From Parasphingorhabdus sp. SCSIO 66989 (GTDB lineage: Bacteria > Pseudomonadota > Alphaproteobacteria > Sphingomonadales > Sphingomonadaceae), in NCBI RefSeq assembly GCF_032852305.1, contig NZ_CP136594.1, forward strand, positions 843,501 through 907,500: a stretch of 64,000 nt of DNA, in the 5' to 3' direction. Numbering within the stretch: the stretch's first letter is position 1; each line of letters begins with the position of its first letter. The notes under the pieces were generated by a model, which was not told the DNA's origin, ran no database searches, and saw only the letters and a program-made list of their open reading frames with translations. This document shows positions 7,975 to 17,127 of the stretch, in pieces. The position numbers were made by a program, and so were the translations under genes.

Positions 7975-10140
7975 TTACTCCTCGTCATTCCCTAGCCGCA
8001 GCCGCACATTGCGTCCGTCTATCTTGCGGGAGATAACAAGGCCGTTTTCATCAAGGCGGATGCGGGTCTTTTCATCGCCGTCCTCATTGTCATTGGCGAT
8101 GGATGGCAGGTCATCATTGGCGGCGTCACCGGGCTTCGGTTTTGCGGGCGGCTCTTTCGACGGCGCAGTCTTTTTCGCAGGTGCCTGGCGCTTCCCTGCC
8201 GGTGCCGACCCCTTCAGCGCCTGCGCCATAAACCGCTTCCATATGCGCGCGGGCAGGCCGCCGCCCTGTATGCCGGCGAGCGGGCTGTTGTCATCATTGC
8301 CGACCCAGACGCCGACGACCAGCCTGTCCGCGCCCTCACCGGCATAGCCGATAAACAGCGCATCGCGATTGTCCTGGCTGGTGCCGGTCTTGCCATAATT
8401 GGGGATCGCCAGTTGCGCCGCGCGGCCGGTGCCGCGATTGACCGCGGCGCGTAGCATCTGCTGCATATCGTCGCGCATCTGCCGGTCAAAGCTCTCCGGG
8501 CCGCTGAACAGCCAGTCGAACCAGCCCTGTTCGCCCTCGGCAAAGGCAGTGGGCGTGACCGGGTATTGGTTGCCCGCCAGCGCGGCATAAGCGGCGGTCA
8601 TCTCGATCAAGCTGGTCGATGCGGTACCCAGCGCCTGGCTCGGATCGCCGTCGATGAAATTGGCGGTGACGCCCAAATTGCGCGCTTCACGGCTGACCGC
8701 CTCGCTGCCCAGCCGGTTATACAGCCGCACCGCGACGACATTGCTGGATTTGACAAACGCCTCTTCCAAGGTGGTGCGACCGATATATTTCTCACCGGCA
8801 TTTTTCGGGCGATAGCTGCCGCTTTCAATCGGGCTGTCATCGACCACCGTATCGGGCCGCATGCCCGAGCGCAGCGCGGCGAGCCAGACGAACAGCTTGA
8901 AGGCAGAGCCGGATTGCCGCTCGGCCTGCACCGCACGGTTGAATTGCGATGTCTTGTAATCGCGTCCACCAACCATGGCGACGACCTCGCCATTGGGGCG
9001 CATCGCCACCAGCGCGACTTGCGTATCGCCGGTGACGCCGCGCTGCACCGCGCGCTGGGCGATCCTTTGCAGACGCGAGTCCAGGGTCGTTTCCAGCTCC
9101 AGCGTGGCATAGCTGGTTTCGGTCAGCTCGCGCGCCTGGGGCATCGCCCAATCGGCAAAATGGGTGCCCACCGGCACCGCCTTGCGCTTGTTGCGCACGT
9201 CCAGCACCGGCACGGGCAGGGCATCGACCTCGGCCTGGGTCATAAAGCCCGCCGCGACCATGGCCTTGCGCACCAGCTTGTCACGCTTGGTTGCCGCATC
9301 CCAATTGCGCGTTGGCGCATAGCGTGATGGCGCCTGCACCAGTCCGGCGAGCATAAGCGCCTGTTCGGGCTTCAGATTCTCCGGCTGGCGGTAAAAATAG
9401 TGCAGCGACGCGGCGCGCAACCCGTAAACATTATCACCAAAATAGGCGTTGGAGAGATAGCGTTCGAGGATTTCATCCTTGGTCAGCCAAGCCTCCATCC
9501 AAAAGGCGATCAGTGCCTCGCGCGCCTTGCGTGACAGGCTGCGCTCGGGGGTGAGAAAGCTGATTTTGGCCAGCTGTTGGGTGATGGTGGAACCACCCTG
9601 GGTCAGGCCGCTGCCCGCAACATTGGACCAGATAGCGCGGCCAACCCCGCGTGGATCGACACCCCAATGCTCATAAAAACGCCGGTCTTCAATCGCCAGA
9701 AATGCCTGTTTGACATAATCGGGCAGGTCCTCAGCGACCACCGGATCGCGGACAATCGCGCCATTGCGCGCGATTGGACGGCCATCGCTGGTGGTGAGCG
9801 TAATCTCCGGTGCGGCTATAGGCTCAAGCGATTTGGACAGCGGCGCGGTGATCGCCAGCCAGATGATGATGGCGAGAAACAGGCCGATGCCGAGACCCAA
9901 GCCACGCAATGTCCACCAGCGCCAGCCGCGTTTCTTCGGCGCTGCAATCTCTTCTTCGGGCGGCGCATAATCAGGCGTGTCTATCGGCGCGGTGGCGGGA
10001 TGCTCTTGGCTATCTTTGCCGCCGAAGAAGTTGCGCACCGCATCCCATGGCCGCTTGCGCCGCGTCCATGGCTGGCGCTCGGCCAGCTCAGCCTCTCGCG
10101 CTCGGCGATATTCTTCCAGATAGGAATCGATATCCGACAT
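7975..10140 (-). CDS. Class A penicillin-binding protein (transglycosylase/transpeptidase)
   Basis: A 721-residue bifunctional peptidoglycan synthase. A basic cytoplasmic tail (about residues 1-75) precedes one membrane helix (about 78-101). The GT51 domain shows EDRRFYEHWGVD with the catalytic Glu, then QGGSTITQQLAK. The transpeptidase domain shows the SxxK active site in SGSAFK, the SSN triad and the KTGTSQ motif. The tail after about residue 640 is Lys/Pro/Ala-rich and then acidic. It polymerises and crosslinks glycan strands from lipid II at the periplasmic face. The order of domains fits PBP1A/1C-type enzymes; which paralogue is not decided. It is followed closely by tpm. Confidence 0.92.
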   Translation of the reverse strand: MSDIDSYLEEYRRAREAELAERQPWTRRKRPWDAVRNFFGGKDSQEHPATAPIDTPDYAPPEEEIAAPKKRGWRWWTLRGLGLGIGLFLAIIIWLAITAPLSKSLEPIAAPEITLTTSDGRPIARNGAIVRDPVVAEDLPDYVKQAFLAIEDRRFYEHWGVDPRGVGRAIWSNVAGSGLTQGGSTITQQLAKISFLTPERSLSRKAREALIAFWMEAWLTKDEILERYLSNAYFGDNVYGLRAASLHYFYRQPENLKPEQALMLAGLVQAPSRYAPTRNWDAATKRDKLVRKAMVAAGFMTQAEVDALPVPVLDVRNKRKAVPVGTHFADWAMPQARELTETSYATLELETTLDSRLQRIAQRAVQRGVTGDTQVALVAMRPNGEVVAMVGGRDYKTSQFNRAVQAERQSGSAFKLFVWLAALRSGMRPDTVVDDSPIESGSYRPKNAGEKYIGRTTLEEAFVKSSNVVAVRLYNRLGSEAVSREARNLGVTANFIDGDPSQALGTASTSLIEMTAAYAALAGNQYPVTPTAFAEGEQGWFDWLFSGPESFDRQMRDDMQQMLRAAVNRGTGRAAQLAIPNYGKTGTSQDNRDALFIGYAGEGADRLVVGVWVGNDDNSPLAGIQGGGLPARIWKRFMAQALKGSAPAGKRQAPAKKTAPSKEPPAKPKPGDAANDDLPSIANDNEDGDEKTRIRLDENGLVISRKIDGRNVRLRLGNDEE

Positions 10141-10201
10141 ATCGGGCTGTGTTAGCCAAGTATGACGGCTTTGGCGAGGGGGTTATGTGGCACCGATACG
10201 T

Positions 10202-11035
10202 CTATCGGAAAGCGAGCCGTTCTAAGGGCTCATAATATTTCGCCAACAAATTATTTATAGGCTGCTCATTCTTGAAAAATGCAGCGGAATCGCAACCACT
10301 CAAAAAGTCCAAGGCTGTTTCGGCACGTATCTTTTTGATGACAGGTTTAGCAACTTGTTTTGACATGCCGTGATATCCAACATTGCATACTCTATTATTA
10401 CTTTCAGTATCAATGACATCTATAGTATTCGCATGTGGGTTCTTCAACTCATATCCAAAGCGCCTAAGTATAGTATTTAACTCTCTATAGGTAACTATGT
10501 AATCCCTCTTATCGGTCTGCCTGGTGACAAGCCGAAGATAGTGTGCGATGTATCTTACGTCAGAGTCTTCATGACCCTTAAAATCTTTAATATATTTTTC
10601 CATTTTTGTGAATGAATTGTCGGCAATTTTTACTGTAAAATCTTCGAATTGCTTTTCAGTTATCTTCAAGGTCAACTTATTTTGTTCTAAGAAAAGCAAA
10701 GTTGACAAAAATGCAGTCCTTTTATTTGCATCGTGGAAGGGGTGATTGCATATGATTCCATACATTAAAGTTGCAGCTACTTCTTCAGGTCTCGTCCATT
10801 TGTCGATTCCACCAAATGATACATCCTGTCTGCTGATTGCTGAAATTAACATATCTAATGATTTTGGGCCAATACCTCCGATACCTGACTTACGACCGTA
10901 GAACATATCTACTAAAACAAAATGCACAGTTAGAACTTGTTCATAAGAAAGACCAGTAAACTCCCTTGCCTCAGGTAGTTGCGCTTTCCAACGCAGAAAT
11001 TCTTGTTCAACCGCAGCGTGTTTGAAGACCTTCAT
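10202..11035 (-). CDS. Doc/Fic-family protein with extra C-terminal domain
   Basis: A 277-residue protein carrying the Fic/Doc active-site loop HPFHDANKR at residues 98-106, on the Doc-like version of the fold (GGI..PKSLDMLISAI before it, TAFLSTLLFLEQN after it). Doc phosphorylates EF-Tu; Fic relatives usually AMPylate targets. Doc toxins are about 125 residues, whereas this one has about 140 more, including a TYRELNTILRRFGYEL stretch whose function I do not recognise. No Phd-type antitoxin gene lies beside it, so inhibition may be intramolecular or the role may not be toxic. The gene is far more AT-rich than its neighbours and sits between a PBP gene and cobS, which suggests horizontal transfer. 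Confidence 0.8.
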   Translation of the reverse strand: MKVFKHAAVEQEFLRWKAQLPEAREFTGLSYEQVLTVHFVLVDMFYGRKSGIGGIGPKSLDMLISAISRQDVSFGGIDKWTRPEEVAATLMYGIICNHPFHDANKRTAFLSTLLFLEQNKLTLKITEKQFEDFTVKIADNSFTKMEKYIKDFKGHEDSDVRYIAHYLRLVTRQTDKRDYIVTYRELNTILRRFGYELKNPHANTIDVIDTESNNRVCNVGYHGMSKQVAKPVIKKIRAETALDFLSGCDSAAFFKNEQPINNLLAKYYEPLERLAFR

Positions 11036-11072
11036 TTTACGGAATTAGCATAAAGTTGATTGCTTAGATAGT

Positions 11073-12062
11073 TCAACTCCCCACAACACTCTCCGGCAAA
11101 TCCTCACCGAACACCCGTTGATAATATTCCGCGACCAGCATCCGCTCCGCCTCATCGCATTTGTTTAAGAAGGAGAGGCGGAAGGCGAAGCCGATATTGT
11201 GGAAGATCGCGGCGTTCTGGGCCCAGCTTATCACGGTGCGCGGGCTCATGACCGTCGAGATATCGCCATTGATAAAGCCCTGACGCGACAGATCGGCGAC
11301 CTTGACCATTTTTTCGACCACGCTCGGATCGGTCTCGCCGACTTTGGAGAGGATCACTTTCGCCTCGGTTTCAGCGGGGAGATAGTTGAGGGTGCAGACA
11401 ATGTTCCAGCGGTCCATCTGCCCCTGGTTGATCTGGTGCGTGCCGTGATACAGCCCGCTGGTATCGCCGAGACCCACCGTGTTGGCGGTGGCGAACAGAC
11501 GGAAGAAGGGATTGGGGCGGATCACCCGGTTCTGGTCGAGCAATGTCAGCTTGCCCTCGGTCTCGAGAACGCGCTGTATGACGAACATCACATCGGGGCG
11601 GCCAGCATCATATTCATCGAACACAAGCGCGGTTGGTGTTTGCAACGCCCAAGGGAGCAGGCCCTCGCGGAATTCGGTGACCTGCTTGCCATCTTTCAGC
11701 ACAATGGCATCGCGGCCGACCAAGTCGATACGGCTGATATGCGCGTCGAGATTGATGCGGATGCAGGGCCAGTTCAGTCGTGCGGCAATCTGCTCGATAT
11801 GGGTGGATTTACCGGTGCCGTGATAGCCCTGGATCATCACCCGGCGGTTATGGGCAAAGCCCGCCAGTACCGCCAGCGTGGTGTCATGGTCAAAGACATA
11901 GGCCGGATCAAGATCGGGCACGCGCGGATCGGCTTCGGAAAAGGCCGGGATTTCCATGTCGATATCCAGCCCGAACAGCTCGCGCGCGGACACCATCTTG
12001 TCGGGCGCAGCCATCACGGTGTCGCCGGTGCCGGGGGGAATCTCATTGGGGATATCGCTCAT
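11073..12062 (-). CDS. cobS: Cobaltochelatase subunit CobS (AAA+ ATPase)
   Basis: The ATG at 12062 ([10 protein letters not shown]) gives 329 residues, the usual CobS length; a start at 12107 is possible. The Walker A motif is GYHGTGKST, Walker B is ALVFDEYD, and the sensor region reads [23 protein letters not shown], typical of the MoxR/CobS clade. The ATPase ring works with the VWA protein CobT and with CobN in cobalt insertion during aerobic B12 synthesis. It is on the same strand as cobT, but the Doc, PBP and tpm genes lie between them. Confidence 0.92.
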   Translation of the reverse strand: MSDIPNEIPPGTGDTVMAAPDKMVSARELFGLDIDMEIPAFSEADPRVPDLDPAYVFDHDTTLAVLAGFAHNRRVMIQGYHGTGKSTHIEQIAARLNWPCIRINLDAHISRIDLVGRDAIVLKDGKQVTEFREGLLPWALQTPTALVFDEYDAGRPDVMFVIQRVLETEGKLTLLDQNRVIRPNPFFRLFATANTVGLGDTSGLYHGTHQINQGQMDRWNIVCTLNYLPAETEAKVILSKVGETDPSVVEKMVKVADLSRQGFINGDISTVMSPRTVISWAQNAAIFHNIGFAFRLSFLNKCDEAERMLVAEYYQRVFGEDLPESVVGS

Positions 12063-12259
12063 GCCGCTTTCTGCCTGTATTTCCTGCTGTGCATTGCACA
12101 TAGTCATGCTGCGCGGGGTAGTGCAAGACTGCTATGGGTGCAGCGCGTCGGTTTTTTCTGCGTCTTCGCCGTATTGCCATGGCAGCGATAAAAACAGGCG
12201 CTAACATGCCGTAGCGACAGGCGGGTTTCGACCCGGCTTAGAGAGAGGGGGTTTTCACT

Positions 12260-12631
12260 ATGTCTTTTATTAATGGTTTTGTTCTGGCTGTGCCGAAAGA
12301 GAATAAGCAGGCCTTTATTGACCATGCCGCACTGATCAATCCGATCTTTATGGATTTTGGGCTTATTCGGGTGGTGGAAAGCTGGCAGTCGGACGTCCCC
12401 AAAGGCAAGAAAAACGATTTCTTCACCGCGGTGGAGGCGGGCGAGGACGAAGCGGTGGTCTTCACCTTTATGGAATGGCCCGACAAGGCCACGCGTGACA
12501 ATGCGATGGCGAAGCTGCAGGACCTGGTAAAGGATGACCCGCGCTTCGACCGCGAGAAACATCCGGTACCCTTTGATGGCTCACGGATGATTATGGGCGG
12601 GTTTGAACCGGTCTATACGCTGCAGAAATAA
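12260..12631 (+). CDS. DUF1428 family protein (YbaA-like)
   Basis: A 123-residue cytosolic protein matching DUF1428: INGFVLAVPKENKQAFIDHA at the start, a middle EDEAVVFTFMEWPDKATRD and the closing PFDGSRMIMGGFEPVY are the family landmarks. It has a dimeric alpha-beta barrel (ferredoxin-like) fold by family knowledge, and no known reaction. A GAGAGAGGGGG ribosome site precedes the ATG. The VOC gene follows after 30 bases, probably in the same transcript. Confidence 0.9.
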   Translation: MSFINGFVLAVPKENKQAFIDHAALINPIFMDFGLIRVVESWQSDVPKGKKNDFFTAVEAGEDEAVVFTFMEWPDKATRDNAMAKLQDLVKDDPRFDREKHPVPFDGSRMIMGGFEPVYTLQK

Positions 12632-12661
12632 GGCTTTTTTTAGAGAAGAGGGAGGATCACC

Positions 12662-13444
12662 ATGGCGAACAATGTGCATGGCGAATTTACATGGTATGAG
12701 CTGGTGACCAGCGATCTGGCGGCGGCTGAGGATTTTTATGGCAAGGTGGTTGGCTGGAATTTCGCTGACTCCGGTATGCCCGATACCGAATATCATTTCT
12801 TTACCGCTGGCGATGCCGGGATTGGCGGCATGATGGCATTGACTGACGAAATGAAAAGCGGCGGCGCGTCGCCTTTCTGGATGGGCTATGTTGAGGTTGA
12901 TGATGTCGATGCTAGCGCCGAGGCGATCGCCAAGGCGGGCGGCATGGTCCACATGGCGCCATGGGATTTGCCCAATGTCGGCCGCATGAGCCTGATCGCG
13001 GGGCCCGATGGGGCTATGATCTATATCATGAAAGGCGAACAGCCGAGCGACAGTCCGGCCTTTTCAAAGTACGAAAAGAAAGACGGCCATTGCGCCTGGA
13101 ATGAGCTGATGTGCGATGATCCGGAAGCGGCTTCCGCCTTTTATGGCGAACAGTTCGACTGGAAACACGAAAAAGCCAGCGATATGGGCGAGATGGGTAC
13201 TTATCATGAGATCAAACACGGCGATTATATGATCGCCGGCATGATGCAAAAGCCTGCCGAAGCGCCGATGCCAATGTGGAACTATTATTTCCGCGTTGCC
13301 GATATCGACAAGGCGGTAGAGACGATCACAGCTGAGGGTGGTCAGGTGATGATGGGCCCGATGGAAATTCCCGGCGGTGACTTCTCAGTCAATGCTGTTG
13401 ACCCGCAGGGTGCTCCCTTTGCGCTGGTGGGTGCGCGAACCTAA
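12662..13444 (+). CDS. Two-domain VOC (glyoxalase/dioxygenase superfamily) protein
   Basis: A 260-residue protein made of two tandem VOC units, about residues 5-123 and 135-258. Each opens with a WYEL/WNEL..D...A..FYG pattern and closes with a GAxFALV-type strand. The architecture resembles the CFP30B/27-kDa antigen group of VOC proteins; the substrate is unknown. A GAGGGAGGATC ribosome site lies before the ATG. The reading frame ends just before a palindromic element. It is probably co-transcribed with the DUF1428 gene. Confidence 0.88.
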   Translation: MANNVHGEFTWYELVTSDLAAAEDFYGKVVGWNFADSGMPDTEYHFFTAGDAGIGGMMALTDEMKSGGASPFWMGYVEVDDVDASAEAIAKAGGMVHMAPWDLPNVGRMSLIAGPDGAMIYIMKGEQPSDSPAFSKYEKKDGHCAWNELMCDDPEAASAFYGEQFDWKHEKASDMGEMGTYHEIKHGDYMIAGMMQKPAEAPMPMWNYYFRVADIDKAVETITAEGGQVMMGPMEIPGGDFSVNAVDPQGAPFALVGART

Positions 13445-13450
13445 AAGTCT

Positions 13451-13569
13451 CCCTCCCCTTCAGGGGAGGGATTAAGGGAGAGGGCTGTCAGCTAGACGCA
13501 GCGCTTGTGGAAAGCCCCCTCTCCCTTCGCCGCTTCGCGGCTCTTCCCTCTCCCCTGCAGGGGAGAGGG
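13451..13569. repeat. Nested GC-rich palindromic intergenic element
   Basis: Three nested inverted pairs: CCCTCCCC/GGGGAGGG at 13451-13470, AGGGAGAGGGCT near 13475 with its complement near 13515-13527, and a perfect 24-base palindrome at 13546-13569 with CCCTCTCCCC arms. It lies between two convergent genes and could terminate both. The same arm type recurs at 4.4, 18.5 and 25.5 kb. Confidence 0.65.
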
Positions 13570-13572
13570 CTA

Positions 13573-14190
13573 TCAGACAAAAACCGCCGACTTTCTCAGC
13601 CGCTGATAGGCCTCGACCACGGCCTGCAACTGCTTCTCATACGCCCGGTTCCCGCCATTGCGGTCGGGGTGATATTTGCGCACCAGTGCCGAATAGCGCC
13701 GCCGGATCGTCTGGCGGTCGGCATCGGTGGTCAGGCCCAGCGTTTCCAGTGCTTTTTGCTCGCTGCGGTTGAACGGGTGTATGTCGTCCAGCCCTGCGGC
13801 CTCTCTGGCAGCCTGTGAGCGTGATTGCAGATTTTCCTTGAACTTCGCGCCGATGGCATCGAGCGGATCGTGGAAATCGGCCCAGCGCGGTGCATCCACC
13901 GGGGCGCTTGCAAAGGCGCGGGTTTCGCTGTCCCAGCCGCTGGCCGGACGCTGCGCTTCGTAAATCTCGTCCATGCTCATGCCCGCAAAATAATTATACC
14001 CCTGATTGAAGGCGCGGATATGGTCGAGGCAGAACCAGCGCCATTCGCCCGGGCCATCATAGCGTGAAGCCCCGGCGCGCACGTCCTCAGGCGGCGCACG
14101 GAACTCGCCCGGCTTGTTGCAGCCGGGCCAGTCGCAGCGCCGTCCGCTACCTTCATAGCGGCCATGGAAGCGGTCAGTGCGCCTGGGCAT
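13573..14190 (-). CDS. J-domain protein with N-terminal Cys motif
   Basis: The ATG at 14190 gives 205 residues; the longer frame upstream runs across the BolA and cupin genes and is a shadow. The J domain is C-terminal (about residues 145-205) with the HPD motif in RKYHPDRNGGN, so it should stimulate an Hsp70. The N-terminal half holds CDWPGC, then W.CLDH, a Cys/His arrangement that could bind one zinc. This architecture (Cys-motif then C-terminal J domain) is common in alphaproteobacteria. The gene diverges from bolA, with 87 bases between the starts. Confidence 0.88.
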   Translation of the reverse strand: MPRRTDRFHGRYEGSGRRCDWPGCNKPGEFRAPPEDVRAGASRYDGPGEWRWFCLDHIRAFNQGYNYFAGMSMDEIYEAQRPASGWDSETRAFASAPVDAPRWADFHDPLDAIGAKFKENLQSRSQAAREAAGLDDIHPFNRSEQKALETLGLTTDADRQTIRRRYSALVRKYHPDRNGGNRAYEKQLQAVVEAYQRLRKSAVFV

Positions 14191-14277
14191 GGGAGATTGA
14201 GCGAATGGGCATGAAGCATCAATATAGGTGCTGCTTTGCCCTTGTCGATATTGCGGCTTGGTCCTAACTTGTTGAAC

Positions 14278-14556
14278 ATGGAAAAAATCAGCGTTCAGCA
14301 GGAAATCACCCAGCTTCTGACCGAGGCCTTTGCGCCGCAAAAGCTGGAAGTTATCAACGACAGCGCCAGCCATCGCGGCCATATGGGCGATGATGGCAGC
14401 GGGGAATCGCATTTCACCGTCGTGATCGAGAGCGCGGCTTTTGAAGGCGTATCCCGCCTGCAGCGGCAGCGTATGGTCAACAAGGCGCTGGGCGATCTGC
14501 CCGGTGAGCGTGTCCATGCGCTGGCTATCAAAGCCAGCGCACCGGGCGGGGCTTGA
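14278..14556 (+). CDS. bolA: BolA family protein
   Basis: The ATG at 14278 gives 92 residues. The BolA fold is shown by the SHRGHMGDDGSGESHFTVVI stretch and the later RLQRQRMVNKALGDL...VHALAIKA. BolA proteins pair with monothiol glutaredoxins to handle Fe-S clusters, or bind DNA under stress; the conserved His in ..VHALAIK is present. It heads a tight run with a cupin (3 bases on) and pirin (ATGA overlap). Confidence 0.88.
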   Translation: MEKISVQQEITQLLTEAFAPQKLEVINDSASHRGHMGDDGSGESHFTVVIESAAFEGVSRLQRQRMVNKALGDLPGERVHALAIKASAPGGA

Positions 14557-14559
14557 GCG

Positions 14560-14940
14560 TTGGCGATTGAAAAGCTCAGCCTGGATGAGGCGTTCGCCAC
14601 GATAGACGGCTATTGGCAGCCGAAAATCGCCGCCGATGTCAATGATGCACAGGTTAAGCTCGCCAAGTTCAAGGGCGCGTTTGACTGGCATCATCATGAA
14701 GCTGAGGATGAGCTGTTTCTGGTTATCGCGGGTCAGATGCGCATGGGTCTGCGCGATAGTGAGGGCGAGCGCTTTACCGATCTGGACGCGGGCGAAATGA
14801 TCATGGTGCCGCATGGTGTGGAGCATCGACCCGAGGCGCTCAGCGAGGAATGCCATGTGCTGATGGTCGAGCCGAACAGCACGCTTAATACCGGCAATGT
14901 CACCAATGACCGCACGGTGACCGATCTGGAGCGGCTATGA
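14560..14940 (+). CDS. Cupin domain protein
   Basis: A 126-residue single-domain cupin. It starts at TTG 14560, three bases after the BolA stop; no ATG gives the conserved N terminus. Cupin motif 1 is FDWHHHEAEDELFLVIAG, with His and Glu metal ligands, and motif 2 includes MIMVPHGVEHRP. Such proteins bind a metal and act as small isomerases, dioxygenases or sensors; which is unknown here. It overlaps the pirin start by ATGA. Confidence 0.85.
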   Translation: MAIEKLSLDEAFATIDGYWQPKIAADVNDAQVKLAKFKGAFDWHHHEAEDELFLVIAGQMRMGLRDSEGERFTDLDAGEMIMVPHGVEHRPEALSEECHVLMVEPNSTLNTGNVTNDRTVTDLERL

Positions 14941-15830
14941 GCGTAATCAGCGAGACCATATTGCCCGTCACCCATGATCTCGGTGCCTTTGCAGTGCGGC
15001 GGATATTGCCGTCGCGCAAACGGGCGATGGTCGGCCCCTTTATCTTTGTCGATGCATTTGGTCCCGCCGAGCTTGAGGTCGGCGCTGATATGGGTGTGCG
15101 GCCGCATCCCCATATCGGGCTTGCGACTGTCACCTATCTGTTTGCCGGTGCCGTCGACCATCGCGACAGTCTGGGCACGTTTCAGACGATTTATCCGGGT
15201 GAGGTCAATCTGATGACGGCGGGCAAGGGCATTGTTCATTCTGAGCGTTCACCGGAAAGTGAAATCGGCAAGATATCCCCCATGTTCGGCATGCAGACCT
15301 GGCTGGCGCTGCCCGATGGCAAGGAAGAGATTGACCCGGCATTTGAGAATGTCGGTGCTGATGCCTTGCCGCTGATTGAGGATGCTGGCACGAGCGCAAG
15401 GGTTATTATGGGCGACCTCTGGGGCCAGTCCGCACCCACCACCTGCCACAGCCCGACCATCTATGCCGATATTATGCTGGGAGCAGGCGGCACGATCCCG
15501 ATTGACAGCGATGCCGATGAACGCGCGCTGGTGCTGGTCGAGGGCGATGTCGCGATTGCCGGCATGCCGATGGAGATGTTCACCCTCTACATTCTGGCGC
15601 CGGGTGAAAAACCCAAGCTGGAAAGCATCAGCGGCGGCCGCGCCATGCTGCTCGGCGGCGCGCCCATTGGCAGCAGCCGCCATATCTGGTGGAATTTTGT
15701 CTCCTCATCAAATGAACGCATCAAACAGGCGCAGGCGGATTGGAATGCCGGGCGCTTTCCCAAGGTTCCGGGGGATGAGGAGGAGTTTATTCCCATCCCG
15801 GATGTGCCATTGACTCGTGGGCAAAGTTAG
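14937..15830 (+). CDS. Pirin family protein
   Basis: A 297-residue bicupin of the pirin family: the VGPFIFVDAFGPAEL, RPHPHIGLATVTYLFAGAVDHRDSLG and GKGIVHSER stretches are diagnostic and supply the His/Glu metal site. Some bacterial pirins have quercetin 2,3-dioxygenase activity and others modulate metabolic enzymes. The local cupin-pirin pair suggests related chemistry, but nothing in sequence fixes the substrate. It is the last gene of the bolA-cupin-pirin run and ends just before a palindromic element. Confidence 0.92.
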   Translation: MSVISETILPVTHDLGAFAVRRILPSRKRAMVGPFIFVDAFGPAELEVGADMGVRPHPHIGLATVTYLFAGAVDHRDSLGTFQTIYPGEVNLMTAGKGIVHSERSPESEIGKISPMFGMQTWLALPDGKEEIDPAFENVGADALPLIEDAGTSARVIMGDLWGQSAPTTCHSPTIYADIMLGAGGTIPIDSDADERALVLVEGDVAIAGMPMEMFTLYILAPGEKPKLESISGGRAMLLGGAPIGSSRHIWWNFVSSSNERIKQAQADWNAGRFPKVPGDEEEFIPIPDVPLTRGQS

Positions 15831-15840
15831 CTTCTGCCGT

Positions 15841-15906
15841 TCGTCTCGAGCGTAGTCGAGAGACGGCGATGCGCACGGCGTCTCGACTTCGCTCGACGCG
15901 AACGGG
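15841..15906. repeat. TCTCGA-rich inverted repeat element
   Basis: An outer CGTTCG/CGAACG pair and inner TCTCGAGCGTAGTCGAGA and TCTCGACTTCGCTCGA segments fold into a hairpin between convergent genes. A related but diverged element occurs at 22207-22325. It is likely both a dispersed repeat and a bidirectional terminator. Confidence 0.5.
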
Positions 15907-15921
15907 GACTAAGGAATCTCC

Positions 15922-17127
15922 TTACTCTTCTTCAGATGTCCCCAAATCCGGTTCCCTATAACCATCGGGAAAGGGCACCGGCCAGCCAAAGGCCGCATCG
16001 GCTGAGAAGCGCAGTTCATAGCCCAGCGGGCGTCCGGCCTCGCCATTGCTGAGCGTTATAAAGCCATTGCCATGGGCGGGCTGTCCTTCGATCCAGCTTT
16101 GATAATGGTCATTAGCGCCGCCATGATGAAATGCCAGCATATCACCCTCGCCATTGATCCGCGGGCCGAGGCCATGCCAGCTCAGTGGTACGCGTGTCAG
16201 CATATCGGCGCGGAGTTCAGCGGTGAGGAAAGCCTCATCCTGCATCAGCGCGAGGACAAAGCGCGCCATATCGCTGGCACTGGTCCATAGCCCGGATGCG
16301 GCTATTTCCGGGAAGGATTCATAGCCACGGGGCAGGGCCTTGGGCCTGCCCTGCTTGTCATGCGCTTTGGCGATATTGCCATGGCTTTCTGGCAACGGGC
16401 TTGCAAAAGTGCTGCGCGTCATGCCCAGTGGTTCAAACACATATGCCCGCGCCGCTTCGGCATAGGACATTCCCGTCACATCTTCTACCAGTACTTGGCT
16501 GACGGTGATCCCGCCGCCGGAATATTTCATCTTGCTGCCTGGTGTGAACAGGATGCGCACCGGCTCATGCTTGGCAGGGGCTTCGCCATTCAGCGTCTGC
16601 AAGGCTGTGGGCAGCGCTTCTTCGGGCAGAAAATCCTCAAAGCCATGCTGACTGAACCCCGAAGTGTGCGACAGCAGCATGCGCAATGTAACCTTGTGGC
16701 CGCTGCTATGTTCGTTTTCCGGCACTTTCCATGATGTCAGATAGTCGTTGATATCGGTGTCGAGATCGAGCTTCCCCTCCTGCACCAGCCGCAAGATAAG
16801 CGCCGCATTGATGACCTTGCTGACAGAACCTGCAGAAAACACGGTATTTGCATCGACCGGCTCGTCAGAGTTGGCGGATTGCGTGCCATAGCCCTTGGCA
16901 AGGATAATCTTGCCATTGTTGATGATCGCCACGCCCATGCCGGGGACACCATAATTCTCCATGCGCTGCTCTATGGTCCAGCGCTTGGCATCAGGATCGT
17001 CGCGCTCGCGCAAATTTTTGAGCTGTGTTTCAAAACGCGCAATCCGCGCCGCGTCGCTTTGGGTTGTCGCTGCATCAGGCTGCGTCTGTGAATCCTGTGC
17101 AATTGCTGCAGGCGCACATGCGCTCAT
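15922..17127 (-). CDS. Serine hydrolase, class C beta-lactamase/DD-peptidase type
   Basis: About 400 residues with the serine SxxK motif in SAGSVSKV and a YxG-type second motif in MKYSGGG; the third-motif region FHHGGANDHYQ replaces KTG with HGG, as in many esterase-like members. The ATG at 17127 lies inside what looks like a signal peptide. The open frame extends back to 17169 and would read LKTFPKAIIALSLMSAC from a CTG at 17166, or from ATT at 17169. A non-ATG start, and possibly lipidation at the Cys, is therefore likely. The protein is exported. It may be a D-aminopeptidase, esterase or beta-lactamase; the sequence does not say which. Confidence 0.85.
   Translation of the reverse strand: MSACAPAAIAQDSQTQPDAATTQSDAARIARFETQLKNLRERDDPDAKRWTIEQRMENYGVPGMGVAIINNGKIILAKGYGTQSANSDEPVDANTVFSAGSVSKVINAALILRLVQEGKLDLDTDINDYLTSWKVPENEHSSGHKVTLRMLLSHTSGFSQHGFEDFLPEEALPTALQTLNGEAPAKHEPVRILFTPGSKMKYSGGGITVSQVLVEDVTGMSYAEAARAYVFEPLGMTRSTFASPLPESHGNIAKAHDKQGRPKALPRGYESFPEIAASGLWTSASDMARFVLALMQDEAFLTAELRADMLTRVPLSWHGLGPRINGEGDMLAFHHGGANDHYQSWIEGQPAHGNGFITLSNGEAGRPLGYELRFSADAAFGWPVPFPDGYREPDLGTSEEE

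Noticed and set aside
11036-11072. Search for a Phd-like antitoxin beside the Doc gene
   Set aside because: Only 37 bases separate Doc from cobS and 61 separate it from the PBP gene; no small frame with antitoxin character fits.
13573-14856. Long version of the J-domain gene (427 codons)
   Set aside because: The N-terminal half is the antisense of bolA and the cupin gene; the Cys motif and J domain start at ATG 14190.
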